This document shows positions 44,309 to 52,450 of a DNA stretch of 64,000 bases, piece after piece. Location of the stretch: positions 744,001 to 808,000 of the forward strand of contig JBDWFY010000013.1 in assembly GCA_039976075.1 (NCBI GenBank), read 5' to 3'. Under the pieces are notes generated by a model, which was not told where the DNA came from, did no database searches, and saw nothing but the letters and a program-made list of their open reading frames with translations. The stretch's first letter is position 1, and the number at the start of each line of letters is the position of its first letter. A program made the position numbers and the translations under genes. Source of the stretch: JBDWFY01 sp039976075. GTDB lineage: Bacteria > Pseudomonadota > Alphaproteobacteria > Rhizobiales > Stappiaceae.

Positions 44309-45598
44309 ATGGTTGACACTTCTTCTTTGTTGGCAGCTCCACTTCCCCGGCGCCGTTCGGTCGGCGTTTCGGTTGGCGGTGTGGTCGTGGGTGGCGATGC
44401 TCCGGTGGTTGTCCAGTCCATGACGAACACCGACACCGCTGATGCTGATTCGACAGTGGCGCAGGTTGCTGCGCTCGCAGCCGCAGGCTCAGAGCTGGTC
44501 CGCATCACCGTGGACCGTGCAGAAGCAGCTGCGGCTGTTCCCTCAATCCGGGAGCGGTTGAACCGGTTAGGCGTCACAGTGCCTCTGGTCGGAGATTTCC
44601 ATTATATCGGCCATAAACTCTTGAGTGACTATCCAGACTGCGCTCAAGCGCTCGACAAATATCGGATCAATCCGGGAAACGTCGGGTTTAGAGCGAAGAA
44701 AGACAAACAGTTTTCGCAGATAATCGAGATTGCTCTCAAACACGACAAGCCGGTCCGGATCGGTGTGAACTGGGGATCTCTCGATCAGGAACTGCTGACC
44801 CATCTGATGGATGAAAATGCAGCCAAGGGATCACCGATGTCCGCCGCGGAAGTGATGCGTGAGGCCATCGTGCAATCTGGCCTGATATCTGCTCAGCGCG
44901 CCGAAGAAATCGGCATGGCACGCGATAAGATCATCATATCTGCCAAGGTCAGTCAGGTGCAGGATCTGATCGCCGTCTATGCCGATCTGGCCCGCCGATG
45001 CGATTATGCGCTTCATTTGGGATTGACGGAAGCCGGGATGGGGACAAAGGGCATTGTCGCCTCGTCGGCATCCATGGGGATATTGTTGCAGCAGGGGATT
45101 GGCGATACGATCCGAATTTCCCTGACACCTGAACCCGGTGGTGACCGCACGAAGGAAGTCCAGGTCGCACAGGAGCTGCTGCAGACTATGGGATTTCGCT
45201 CATTTGTGCCGATTGTTGCGGCTTGTCCCGGATGCGGACGAACCACGTCGACCGTTTTTCAGGAATTGGCACAGGACATCCAGAACAATATTCGCACATC
45301 CATGCCAGAGTGGCGCGAGCAATATCCGGGAGTTGAAGCGCTGAATGTCGCCGTGATGGGCTGTATCGTGAATGGTCCGGGCGAATCAAAATTCGCCGAT
45401 ATCGGCATTTCTCTTCCCGGTACCGGAGAAAGCCCGGCGGCGCCGGTTTTCATTGATGGCAAAAAAGCGCTGACGCTTCGCGGGCCCAAAATTGCTGATG
45501 AATTCAAGCAACTGGTGCTCGACTATATTCAGAACCGGTTTGGTCAGACCGGCGATGCTGGGCCGGAAGTAACCGACAATGTCAACAATGTTGCCTGA
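44309..45598 (+). CDS. ispG: 4-hydroxy-3-methylbut-2-enyl-diphosphate synthase (IspG/GcpE)
   Basis: 429 residues. PVVVQSMTNTDTADADST, ELVRITVDRAEAAAAVP, DFHYIGH, KYRINPGNVG and IGVNWGSL build the barrel, while ACPGCGRTTST and GCIVNGPGESKFADIGIS supply the cysteines and glutamate of the [4Fe-4S] cluster. It carries out the reductive ring opening of the cyclodiphosphate in the MEP isoprenoid pathway. The ATG at 44309 is chosen over 44303 because AGGA is better spaced. It overlaps the pyridoxal-kinase gene by about 20 bases. Confidence 0.97.
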   Translation: MVDTSSLLAAPLPRRRSVGVSVGGVVVGGDAPVVVQSMTNTDTADADSTVAQVAALAAAGSELVRITVDRAEAAAAVPSIRERLNRLGVTVPLVGDFHYIGHKLLSDYPDCAQALDKYRINPGNVGFRAKKDKQFSQIIEIALKHDKPVRIGVNWGSLDQELLTHLMDENAAKGSPMSAAEVMREAIVQSGLISAQRAEEIGMARDKIIISAKVSQVQDLIAVYADLARRCDYALHLGLTEAGMGTKGIVASSASMGILLQQGIGDTIRISLTPEPGGDRTKEVQVAQELLQTMGFRSFVPIVAACPGCGRTTSTVFQELAQDIQNNIRTSMPEWREQYPGVEALNVAVMGCIVNGPGESKFADIGISLPGTGESPAAPVFIDGKKALTLRGPKIADEFKQLVLDYIQNRFGQTGDAGPEVTDNVNNVA

Positions 45599-46484
45599 TG
45601 ATGCGCCGCGAAATGGGCGCAAGCAAAGTGTTCTGGTTATTACGTCTCAGGTCATCAGAGGCGGAATAGGCGGACGAGCCGCAGTTTTTGCCCTTGAGCG
45701 ACTGGGAAATTCTGTTTGGTTTCTGCCGACAATATTGTTGCCCTGGCATCCGGGGCATGGTTTGGCTAGCCGTTTGGTGGCAGATGAAAAAGCATTTGAG
45801 CGACTGGTTGAGGATCTGGTTGAATCGCCGTGGCTACCGGAACTCGGTGCGATACTAACGGGGTATCTGGGGCATGCTTCACAAGGGGTACAAATTGCGC
45901 AGCTTATTCAGGCGGTGCGAAAACTCAATCCTGATCTCACATATATTTGTGATCCTGTCATGGGCGACGGCACTGCTGATCGGGGAGCACTTTATGTGCC
46001 TCAGGAAACGGCGGTTTCCATTCGCGATCACCTTGTGCCACTCGCCAATATGATAACGCCCAACGCATTTGAACTGTCCTGGTTGTCAGGCATTCTGACT
46101 GATAGCGAAGCTGCATGTGCTGAGGCGGCCCGATCTCTGCCGGTTGACGAAGTGATGGTTACATCCGCCCCCGCTCTGATGAGAAACAGTGTGGCGACGA
46201 TGCTGGTGAATGAAAAGCGTGCAATTGTAGCAGAACACCGTGCCCTGCCATCCGTACCGCACGGGACAGGAGATCTAATGTCGGCTCTGGCCGTTGCCTG
46301 GAGACTAAAGGGGGCAAAGGGGGAAATGTTGCTGCAGCAGGCGGTCGCCGGGACATTCGACGTTGCGATGGAAAGCGCGGCGGCCGGGTCCGATGAACTT
46401 CTACTGTCCAGAGCACAGGATTTACTGGTGAGTCCCAGATCCAGAGTGACTGTTCGCCACATGCTTGAGAAACGCCGTGGTTGA
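45579..46484 (+). CDS. pdxY: Pyridoxal kinase
   Basis: 301 residues. VLVITSQVIRGGIGGRAAVF, LTGYLGHASQ, YICDPVMGD and VPHGTGDLMSALAVAW match PdxY/PdxK-like kinases of the ribokinase superfamily, with the GTGD base. It phosphorylates pyridoxal in vitamin B6 salvage. The start may be ATG at 45579 or 45588; both overlap the ispG end, so the two are translationally coupled, and the DUF429 gene overlaps its end in turn. Confidence 0.88.
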   Translation: MSTMLPDDAPRNGRKQSVLVITSQVIRGGIGGRAAVFALERLGNSVWFLPTILLPWHPGHGLASRLVADEKAFERLVEDLVESPWLPELGAILTGYLGHASQGVQIAQLIQAVRKLNPDLTYICDPVMGDGTADRGALYVPQETAVSIRDHLVPLANMITPNAFELSWLSGILTDSEAACAEAARSLPVDEVMVTSAPALMRNSVATMLVNEKRAIVAEHRALPSVPHGTGDLMSALAVAWRLKGAKGEMLLQQAVAGTFDVAMESAAAGSDELLLSRAQDLLVSPRSRVTVRHMLEKRRG

Positions 46485-47208
46485 ATCGGTCACCGTTGCA
46501 GGTGTTGACGGGTGTCGCGCTGGATGGATCGCCGTTTTCTGGCAGATAGGCGACCCAACTGGGTCAAAATCGCGCGTGTTTTCGACCTTCTCCTCACTTC
46601 TGGATGCTGAAGAGGCGCCGCAAATTATTGCCGTCGATATGCCTATTGGCCTGCCGGAAAAAGTTGGTGCTGGAGGACGAGGCCCTGAACGCGCTGTACG
46701 ACCTCTTCTGGATCAAAGACAATCATCGGTTTTTTCGGTTCCCTCGCGGCGCGCGGTTTATTGCGAGTCATATTCCCAATCTTGTGCGGTTGCCTACGAA
46801 ACTTCCGATCCACCGCGGAAAGTCTCCAAGCAGTGCTTCAATCTGTTTCCTAAAATTCGGGAAATCGACCGATTGATGAGTGCATCGCTGGAGGCGCGTG
46901 TCTATGAGGTTCATCCGGAACTTGCATTCTGGCGTTTGAATGATGAAACGCCGATGAGTCTGCCAAAAAAAGTGAAAAGCAGACCGTCTGAACCGGGTCT
47001 GTCTGAACGTCAGGCTTGTTTGGAAAAATGCGGGTTTTCCAGAGAGTTTTTCGAAATGCCCCGTCCAAAAGGTGTTGGTGCGGATGATCTTCTGGACGCA
47101 AGTGCAAATTCGCTTATCGCAGCGCGGCTCCACTCCGGCCAGGCCCGCTCTTTTCCATCGACATTTGAGCGAGACAGTCGGGGCTTGCGTATTGCCATGT
47201 GGGCTTGA
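46465..47208 (+). CDS. DUF429-family protein
   Basis: 247 residues. The N-terminal VAGVDGCRAGWIAVFW and IIAVDMPIGLPEK, with the later VYEVHPELAFW and GVGADDLLDASANSLIAA, are the diagnostic DUF429 segments, carrying acidic residues suited to an RNase H-like or nuclease-like metal site. The function is unknown. The start is TTG at 46465 or GTG at 46477; both overlap the kinase gene. A terminator at 47238-47263 follows. Confidence 0.85.
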   Translation: MRNAVVESVTVAGVDGCRAGWIAVFWQIGDPTGSKSRVFSTFSSLLDAEEAPQIIAVDMPIGLPEKVGAGGRGPERAVRPLLDQRQSSVFSVPSRRAVYCESYSQSCAVAYETSDPPRKVSKQCFNLFPKIREIDRLMSASLEARVYEVHPELAFWRLNDETPMSLPKKVKSRPSEPGLSERQACLEKCGFSREFFEMPRPKGVGADDLLDASANSLIAARLHSGQARSFPSTFERDSRGLRIAMWA

Positions 47209-47237
47209 GGTTGCTTCTCGCCTTTGACGATCAGCTC

Positions 47238-47263
47238 AAAACGCTGGATGTCAGCGTTTTTTT
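47238..47263 (+). terminator. Terminator hairpin between convergent genes
   Basis: AAAACGCTG (47238-47246) and CAGCGTTTT (47252-47260) form a nine-base-pair stem with a five-base loop, and the T run extends to 47263. It ends the ispG-pdxY-DUF429 transcript. It overlaps the stop codon of the convergent small gene and is AT-flanked on the other side, so it may act in both directions. Confidence 0.75.
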
Positions 47264-47499
47264 CCGGTGTGTCGATCACGATGAATGGCAAGGTCGATAA
47301 GGGTACCAAGGGATTCGACCTGTTTTTCTGAAATATTCGGGTCGCCAATTACCTGATGAATGCGTTCAGAAATTTCGCGTGGATCCGCCTTGGCAAGCTT
47401 GGTTCTTTTGTTGATGCCTATCTGATTGAGATAGTCGACCATTTTCGGGCCAATTGCATAGGACTGCATCATTTTTTTGCGTTCATTCTTGGCGATCAT
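47251..47499 (-). CDS. Small helix-hairpin-helix-like protein
   Basis: 82 residues from 47499; internal methionines allow a start near 47472. SYAIGPKMVDYLNQIGINKR resembles the helix-hairpin-helix segment of Cdd1/TfoX-C-type small proteins, then helices with ADPREISERIHQVIGDP. The family match is weak. Its 3' end lies inside a bidirectional-looking terminator. Confidence 0.6.
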   Translation of the reverse strand: MIAKNERKKMMQSYAIGPKMVDYLNQIGINKRTKLAKADPREISERIHQVIGDPNISEKQVESLGTLIDLAIHRDRHTGKKR

Positions 47500-47894
47500 A
47501 CTATCCGATTGTCTTGCGACAACTCCTCCAGAAAACGAATGGTATTCGACGGCAAATTCCCGAAAATTCAGTTTGCAATAGTGGAATTTGAGCCGCGAAA
47601 CGTGTCAACATTACGACTTGTCGGACGTTAGGAATATCAACGACTCCTGTAGCGAATATGAATATTTTGTGGCAGGCGGCATTCGTGCGCTGACACACGA
47701 ATGCTGGATCTGGACCGAAGCCGGAGGGTGAAAAAAACCACTCCGAATTTCGAGAATTATGCTGTGATAATGCACATACCTGTGGCCTCATCGGAAAAAC
47801 AGATCGTCCGATGGTGCAAAATAGTCATATTGAACGAACGACAATCAGGATAACGTCTCCTCATTCTGAAGGGTCGACTACTTTTGATGGGTTC
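47500..47894. other. Intergenic region before the SLC13 permease
   Basis: No gene is supported. GCATTCGTG (47679-47687) and CACGAATGC (47696-47704) form a perfect nine-base inverted repeat with an eight-base loop and no T run. It could be part of an untranslated leader. The permease frame is open from 47811 but without a membrane or signal start. Confidence 0.45.
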
Positions 47895-49670
47895 ATGACG
47901 CAAGATCAGCTGCTTCTTTTCGGCATTTTTGCCGTTGTATTCATATTCCTGATTTGGGGACGCTGGCGCTATGATCTGGTTGCCTTCATGGCACTTCTGG
48001 TCGCCCTGCTGTTGGGGTTGGTACCCAATGAAAATGCATTTTCCGGATTTGGTCACCCCGCCACGGTTATTGTTGCGCTTGTACTGGTGGTGTCTCGCGG
48101 GCTGGTCAATGCAGGTGCTGTCGACATTATTACCCGAAATCTGGTTGATCCCGGTCGATCCCTCGGTGCGCATATAACGGCCATGGGCGGAATTGGGGGT
48201 GTCCTGTCGGCCTTTATGAACAATGTTGCAGCGCTGGCCTTATTGATGCCGGTGGATATGCAAACGGCGAAAAAGGCTGGCAGAGGGCCCGGAATCACGC
48301 TGATGCCGCTTGCTTTTGCGACGATCCTTGGTGGCATGGTCACGTTGATCGGGACACCGCCCAATATCATCATCGCACAGTTTCGGGAGCGCTCGCTTGG
48401 CGAACCCTTCCATATGTTTGACTTTGCGCCCGTGGGTCTGGTGGCGGCTATTACCGGGATGGTGTTTGTGTCTCTGATTGGTTGGCGATTGCTTCCCGCA
48501 CGGCTGCGCCAGGATGCGGGTGATGAAGGCAATTTCGACCTTAGCGACTATATTGTTGAACTGATTGTGCCTGAAGGATCCGGCCTGATCGGTAAACGTC
48601 TGAAAGACCTCGACGAACTGGCTGATGATACGGATATTGCGGTACTGGGTATTGTGCGCGGTAAAACCCGTCTGCCCGGTCGCGGTCGCTATGAAAAAAT
48701 TCAGGCCCGTGATGTTCTGATCCTCGAAGCCGCGCCCGACGGAATCGATCAACTGAGAACCAGCCTGAAGCTTGAGATTCAGGGCGAAAACCGTAAAGGC
48801 ATGGCGGTGACCGGCGAAATGGGGCTGGTGGAAGTCGTTGTTCCCCGCGATGCGTCCATTGAGGGGAGGTCAGCCCTGTCGATGCAACTGCTTCGCAGGC
48901 ATGGCGTGACGTTGCTTGGCGTTTCTAGACACGGGCGACGGTTTTACGAGCGAGTCCGTCGTTTGCCGATCCGCGCTGGTGATATCCTTCTTCTTTATGG
49001 CAGGGCAGATCAGATTGCGGAAACAGTCGCTCATCTCGGGTGCCTGCCGCTGGCTCAGCGTGGTCTTGGTGTGACGCAACAACAGAAAGCGGGCTTGGCA
49101 GTAGGGGTCTTTGCAGCCGCGATTGCTATTTCCAGTTTCGGTTTCATCTACCTGCCGGTCGCGCTCGCCTGCGTGGCAGCGATCTATGTCATTACCGATA
49201 TCGTGCCGATCCGGGAACTTTACGATCAAGTCGAGTGGCCGGTGGTTGTACTGCTGGGTTCCATGATACCGCTCGGAGAGGCGTTGCAGGGAACCGGCGG
49301 AACAGCGCTGATTGCGGATGGAATCCTGACCGTCACGTCTGGATTGCCCGCTTATATGGTGGTGTTGGTACTCATGGTCGCGACAATGACCTTGTCAGAT
49401 GTTCTCAACAACACCGCAACGGCGATTGTCGGCGCACCCATCGCGATTGACATGGCTGAAAAGCTCAATGTAAATCCCGATCCGTTTCTGATGACGGTTG
49501 CCGTTGCCGCTTCCTGTGCGTTCCTGACACCGATAGGGCACAAGAACAACACATTGATTATGGGTCCCGGCGGCTACAAGTTCGGTGATTATTGGCGGAT
49601 GGGCTTGCCGCTTGAAATTCTCATCATTGCTGTTTCGGTTCCGGCAATCCTGTTTTTCTGGCCGTTATGA
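47895..49670 (+). CDS. SLC13-family permease with two RCK_C (TrkA-C) domains
   Basis: 591 residues from the ATG at 47895 (an open extension to 47811 is unlikely). Membrane halves at both ends contain MGGIGGVLSAFMNNVAAL and TLIGTPPNIIIA, and DVLNNTATAIVGAP with FLTPIGHKNNTL, the repeated SLC13 substrate loops. Between them, about residues 210-380 form two cytosolic RCK_C regions (VELIVPEGSGLIGKRLKDL and VEVVVPRDASIEGRSALSM). It probably imports sulfate, dicarboxylates or another anion with sodium. Nothing upstream suggests a substrate. Confidence 0.92.
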   Translation: MTQDQLLLFGIFAVVFIFLIWGRWRYDLVAFMALLVALLLGLVPNENAFSGFGHPATVIVALVLVVSRGLVNAGAVDIITRNLVDPGRSLGAHITAMGGIGGVLSAFMNNVAALALLMPVDMQTAKKAGRGPGITLMPLAFATILGGMVTLIGTPPNIIIAQFRERSLGEPFHMFDFAPVGLVAAITGMVFVSLIGWRLLPARLRQDAGDEGNFDLSDYIVELIVPEGSGLIGKRLKDLDELADDTDIAVLGIVRGKTRLPGRGRYEKIQARDVLILEAAPDGIDQLRTSLKLEIQGENRKGMAVTGEMGLVEVVVPRDASIEGRSALSMQLLRRHGVTLLGVSRHGRRFYERVRRLPIRAGDILLLYGRADQIAETVAHLGCLPLAQRGLGVTQQQKAGLAVGVFAAAIAISSFGFIYLPVALACVAAIYVITDIVPIRELYDQVEWPVVVLLGSMIPLGEALQGTGGTALIADGILTVTSGLPAYMVVLVLMVATMTLSDVLNNTATAIVGAPIAIDMAEKLNVNPDPFLMTVAVAASCAFLTPIGHKNNTLIMGPGGYKFGDYWRMGLPLEILIIAVSVPAILFFWPL

Positions 49671-49968
49671 GGTTTCCAAGGTGGCCTACTGAGCCACCCA
49701 AATATATGAACAGGCAGCGCAGCTCCGATGCTGTCATCGCCAGCTGTCCATCAAGTGCTTGATTGGATCAAGTTCAACATTGGTGTCTGATATTAAGCCA
49801 ACCATCGGCGGAGCGCGGTGCACTTTCCTGCCGTTTTATTGTCGTTCAACACGACATCATGAAAAATTCTCATACCCGTTGGAAATTTTCTCGCCTTTGA
49901 CCATGATGACATCCGCCATCGGCCGCACCACATATGGAGCCTGTTTCACGATTGATCAGGTTTCAACA

Positions 49969-51783
49969 ATGCGAAATTATTTCAAAATTGGTTTCTTTTC
50001 ATCGCTGGTCGCGCTGTCCGGAGTTACCATCTCATATGCTGAGCGCAATAGTTTGCCACAGCAATGTCAGGAAAATCCTGCATCCGGCTGCCTGGATAAT
50101 ATCCTGAATAGTCTGCGTCTCAAGATCGAGGCTGAGCCAAACATCAGCACCCGTCAGGAATATCTATCGGGGATTGCCGTTACCTTGATAACAGCCCGGC
50201 GACTTGAACAGGCGGAGCAGTTCACGCGCGACATTCAATCTGAGAATCTCCGGGATCAAAACCTGGGCTCCATCGCGTCGGACTATGCTGAGAAGGGAAA
50301 CCTGGAAGACGCCCAGCGTGTGCTAGAGTCGATAAAATCACCGATCATTCGCGGTATTGTCGAAGTTGCAATTCTGAGTGCCGATTTCAATGCGGACTCG
50401 ATCGACGAGAGTTTGAAACGAATCGCAAAGATTGAAAACCTGCCGCTTCGGGAGTCCGGTCGATCCGAAATCGCGAAAGACCTGGCCCTGTCCGGAGACT
50501 ATGAACGTGCTAAGGAAATTGCAGATGGCATGTCGGAAGGTGGACTTCGAAATCATCTTTTTGGCTGGATAGCTCTTAAACAATTGGATGCCATCTCAGT
50601 TGAAGAAGCCATGGTTACTCTGAAAAGTATGACACCGGTCGATCAGCGGATGATTGCCCAGTCTCACCTTGCAAAAAAGCTGAGTGATAAGGGAAACGAA
50701 ACAGCTTCAACAAGATTGTTTGAGCAGACGAGAAAAATGCTTACCCAACATGATCTGGATGCGGAGCGTTTCATGGTTGTTCAGGAGAAGCTGGCGATGG
50801 ACAATTCCGATGTGGGGCGGCAGGAAATTGCTCTTGAGATTGCTTTGGGAATTACGGACCCGGCTCGAAAAATTGGTGTTTTCAGTCATGTCGCTGATAA
50901 TTACGCGCGCAAAAACGACGAAACCGCTGCGGTCAGTCTTTATACTCAGAGTGTTCGCGAAGCTCAAAAGGTCACACCTGAACCTCGAAAAGCCAATATC
51001 CTGAACATGTTGTCCCGACGTCTGGCGCTACAGGGTGCAGCTGTCGAGGCCGCAGCCATTGCAGACACTGTCAAGGATCCTCATAGCCGTGCACTTGCCA
51101 TGCAGGAGATTGGCTTCACACTGCTACGGCAGGGCGACCTCGTGAAGGCTGAGCAGATTTTCCGGAAAATATCGGACCCGGACTTCAAAGATCACAGCCT
51201 GTTGCATCTCGCAGCAAGGCTGCAGGAAGCAGGGCGCACCACGGAGGCAATCGGAACTCTTGATGCGGTCATTGACAACATTTCGCGCCGTCCTGGATCA
51301 CCGCTTCTTGATATCGTCTACCCGCCGATGGCAATCGTTCAATTGAAAACCGGCCGACTTGAAGAGGCAACATCCAGCTTGATGAGGATCTCCGAAAGAG
51401 ATATGCGCATTGAGAATATGCTGGCTGTTGCGAAATCAGCCGTGGAGATGGGACAGGTTGAATTTGCCGGATCGCTCGGAGAGAAGGCACTCGAGGAAAC
51501 GAAGCATCTGGAAAGTGACGATCAGAAGGTGCGTTGGCTGTCTAAAATCATTTTAAGCGAGGCTGCCAAGATCGGGGCGGACAAAATTCGAACTCTTGTC
51601 GGTCTGATTGAAGATGATCAGCAAAGAAACAAGCTGATCACCGCGCTTGGGTTTGGGCTTCTGGATCAGGGAGAGCGCATAAAGGCGCGGACGCTGGTTG
51701 GAGAACTCGGCGACAGGGATACAAAAGATCAGTTTGAACTGGTCATGCTGAGCTGGCTATTGAATGATGCGCTCAAGCACTGA
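49969..51783 (+). CDS. Secreted alpha-solenoid (TPR/SEL1-like) protein
   Basis: 604 residues from the ATG at 49969, chosen because the signal peptide (MRNYFKIGFFSSLVALSG to SYAE) follows it; an open frame to 49759 has no homology. After QQCQENPASGCLDN, degenerate helical repeats run to the end (ITARRLEQAEQFTRDI, DYAEKGNLEDAQRVLESI, IAKDLALSGDYERAKEIADG, GFTLLRQGDLVKAEQIFRKI, AARLQEAGRTTEAIGTLDAV). It is a periplasmic scaffold without visible catalytic motif. Its partner is unknown and no similar protein is encoded nearby. Confidence 0.8.
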   Translation: MRNYFKIGFFSSLVALSGVTISYAERNSLPQQCQENPASGCLDNILNSLRLKIEAEPNISTRQEYLSGIAVTLITARRLEQAEQFTRDIQSENLRDQNLGSIASDYAEKGNLEDAQRVLESIKSPIIRGIVEVAILSADFNADSIDESLKRIAKIENLPLRESGRSEIAKDLALSGDYERAKEIADGMSEGGLRNHLFGWIALKQLDAISVEEAMVTLKSMTPVDQRMIAQSHLAKKLSDKGNETASTRLFEQTRKMLTQHDLDAERFMVVQEKLAMDNSDVGRQEIALEIALGITDPARKIGVFSHVADNYARKNDETAAVSLYTQSVREAQKVTPEPRKANILNMLSRRLALQGAAVEAAAIADTVKDPHSRALAMQEIGFTLLRQGDLVKAEQIFRKISDPDFKDHSLLHLAARLQEAGRTTEAIGTLDAVIDNISRRPGSPLLDIVYPPMAIVQLKTGRLEEATSSLMRISERDMRIENMLAVAKSAVEMGQVEFAGSLGEKALEETKHLESDDQKVRWLSKIILSEAAKIGADKIRTLVGLIEDDQQRNKLITALGFGLLDQGERIKARTLVGELGDRDTKDQFELVMLSWLLNDALKH

Positions 51784-51850
51784 ATTTTAGCGTATCCCGG
51801 AAAGGTTGAATTGCCTTTGCGATAAGGATACGCGTTCAAACAAAGGCTTG

Positions 51851-51887
51851 GAGCATTTTCGCGATCCGATGATCGCGAGAATTGCTC
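51851..51887. repeat. Imperfect inverted repeat, possible intergenic repeat unit
   Basis: GAGCATTTTCGCGATC (51851-51866) faces GATCGCGAGAATTGCTC (51871-51887) across a four-base loop, pairing except for one bulge. I recall palindromes with GAGCA ends in intergenic DNA of Hyphomicrobiales, but I cannot check this here. It lies between two same-strand genes and lacks a T run. Confidence 0.55.
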
Positions 51888-51917
51888 TAGGTCTGAGACT
51901 AAATCAGGAACAATGAG

Positions 51918-52283
51918 ATGGAATTATTGCTTCCCGCGTTCGTTCTGATGTTGTTTGTTTATGCCTTTCCCGTCGCTTTGCCGCTGGGAAGGTTTTTGTT
52001 CATTGTCTGGAGCCTGTTGGGGCTTGTTGTGCTCGTTTGCTGGGTACTCAGTATTTACGGGTATTTCGCAACGCAGGGCGCGCGAGGGTTGATGAATGCC
52101 ATCGACATGTTTTTCGTTTTGTTCCTGAGCGTGAGCTGGCTCTTGGCGGGAATACTGCAAGGAATACGTCGCTGGGCGCACCAAAACGACAAAGTAACAC
52201 CCCCGCACTGGCTCCTTGCTGTTTTGGGGGGACTTTTAACACTGCCCATCACTTTGGTTGCGTTCATGGCGACGCCGGCGTGA
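51918..52283 (+). CDS. Small integral membrane protein of unknown function
   Basis: 121 residues with four hydrophobic segments (LLLPAFVLMLFVYAFPV, FLFIVWSLLGLVVLVCWVL, AIDMFFVLFLSVSWLLAGIL and LLAVLGGLLTLPITLVAFMA). No motif points to a function. The start ATG at 51918 has a weak purine-rich leader. It is convergent with the L,D-transpeptidase gene; the gap holds a small ACGCGCC/GGCGCGT hairpin at 52383-52409. Confidence 0.65.
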   Translation: MELLLPAFVLMLFVYAFPVALPLGRFLFIVWSLLGLVVLVCWVLSIYGYFATQGARGLMNAIDMFFVLFLSVSWLLAGILQGIRRWAHQNDKVTPPHWLLAVLGGLLTLPITLVAFMATPA

Positions 52284-52450
52284 ACCATCACCCATCGACA
52301 CAGCTTGAAGTGTATCGACGCCACAGTGAGGCATATTCCGTGCAGGTCAATGCGTTCTAACACGCCAACTGGCTCGCATGAAACGCGCCGGCCAGTTTAC
52401 CTGGCGCGTATATCCATGTCGCCGAGAATTTTCCCTACCGGGAAGATGAT

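Noticed and set aside
48240..48752. Minus-strand open frames within the SLC13 permease.
   Set aside because: Antisense shadows of a gene with clear SLC13 and RCK_C motifs.
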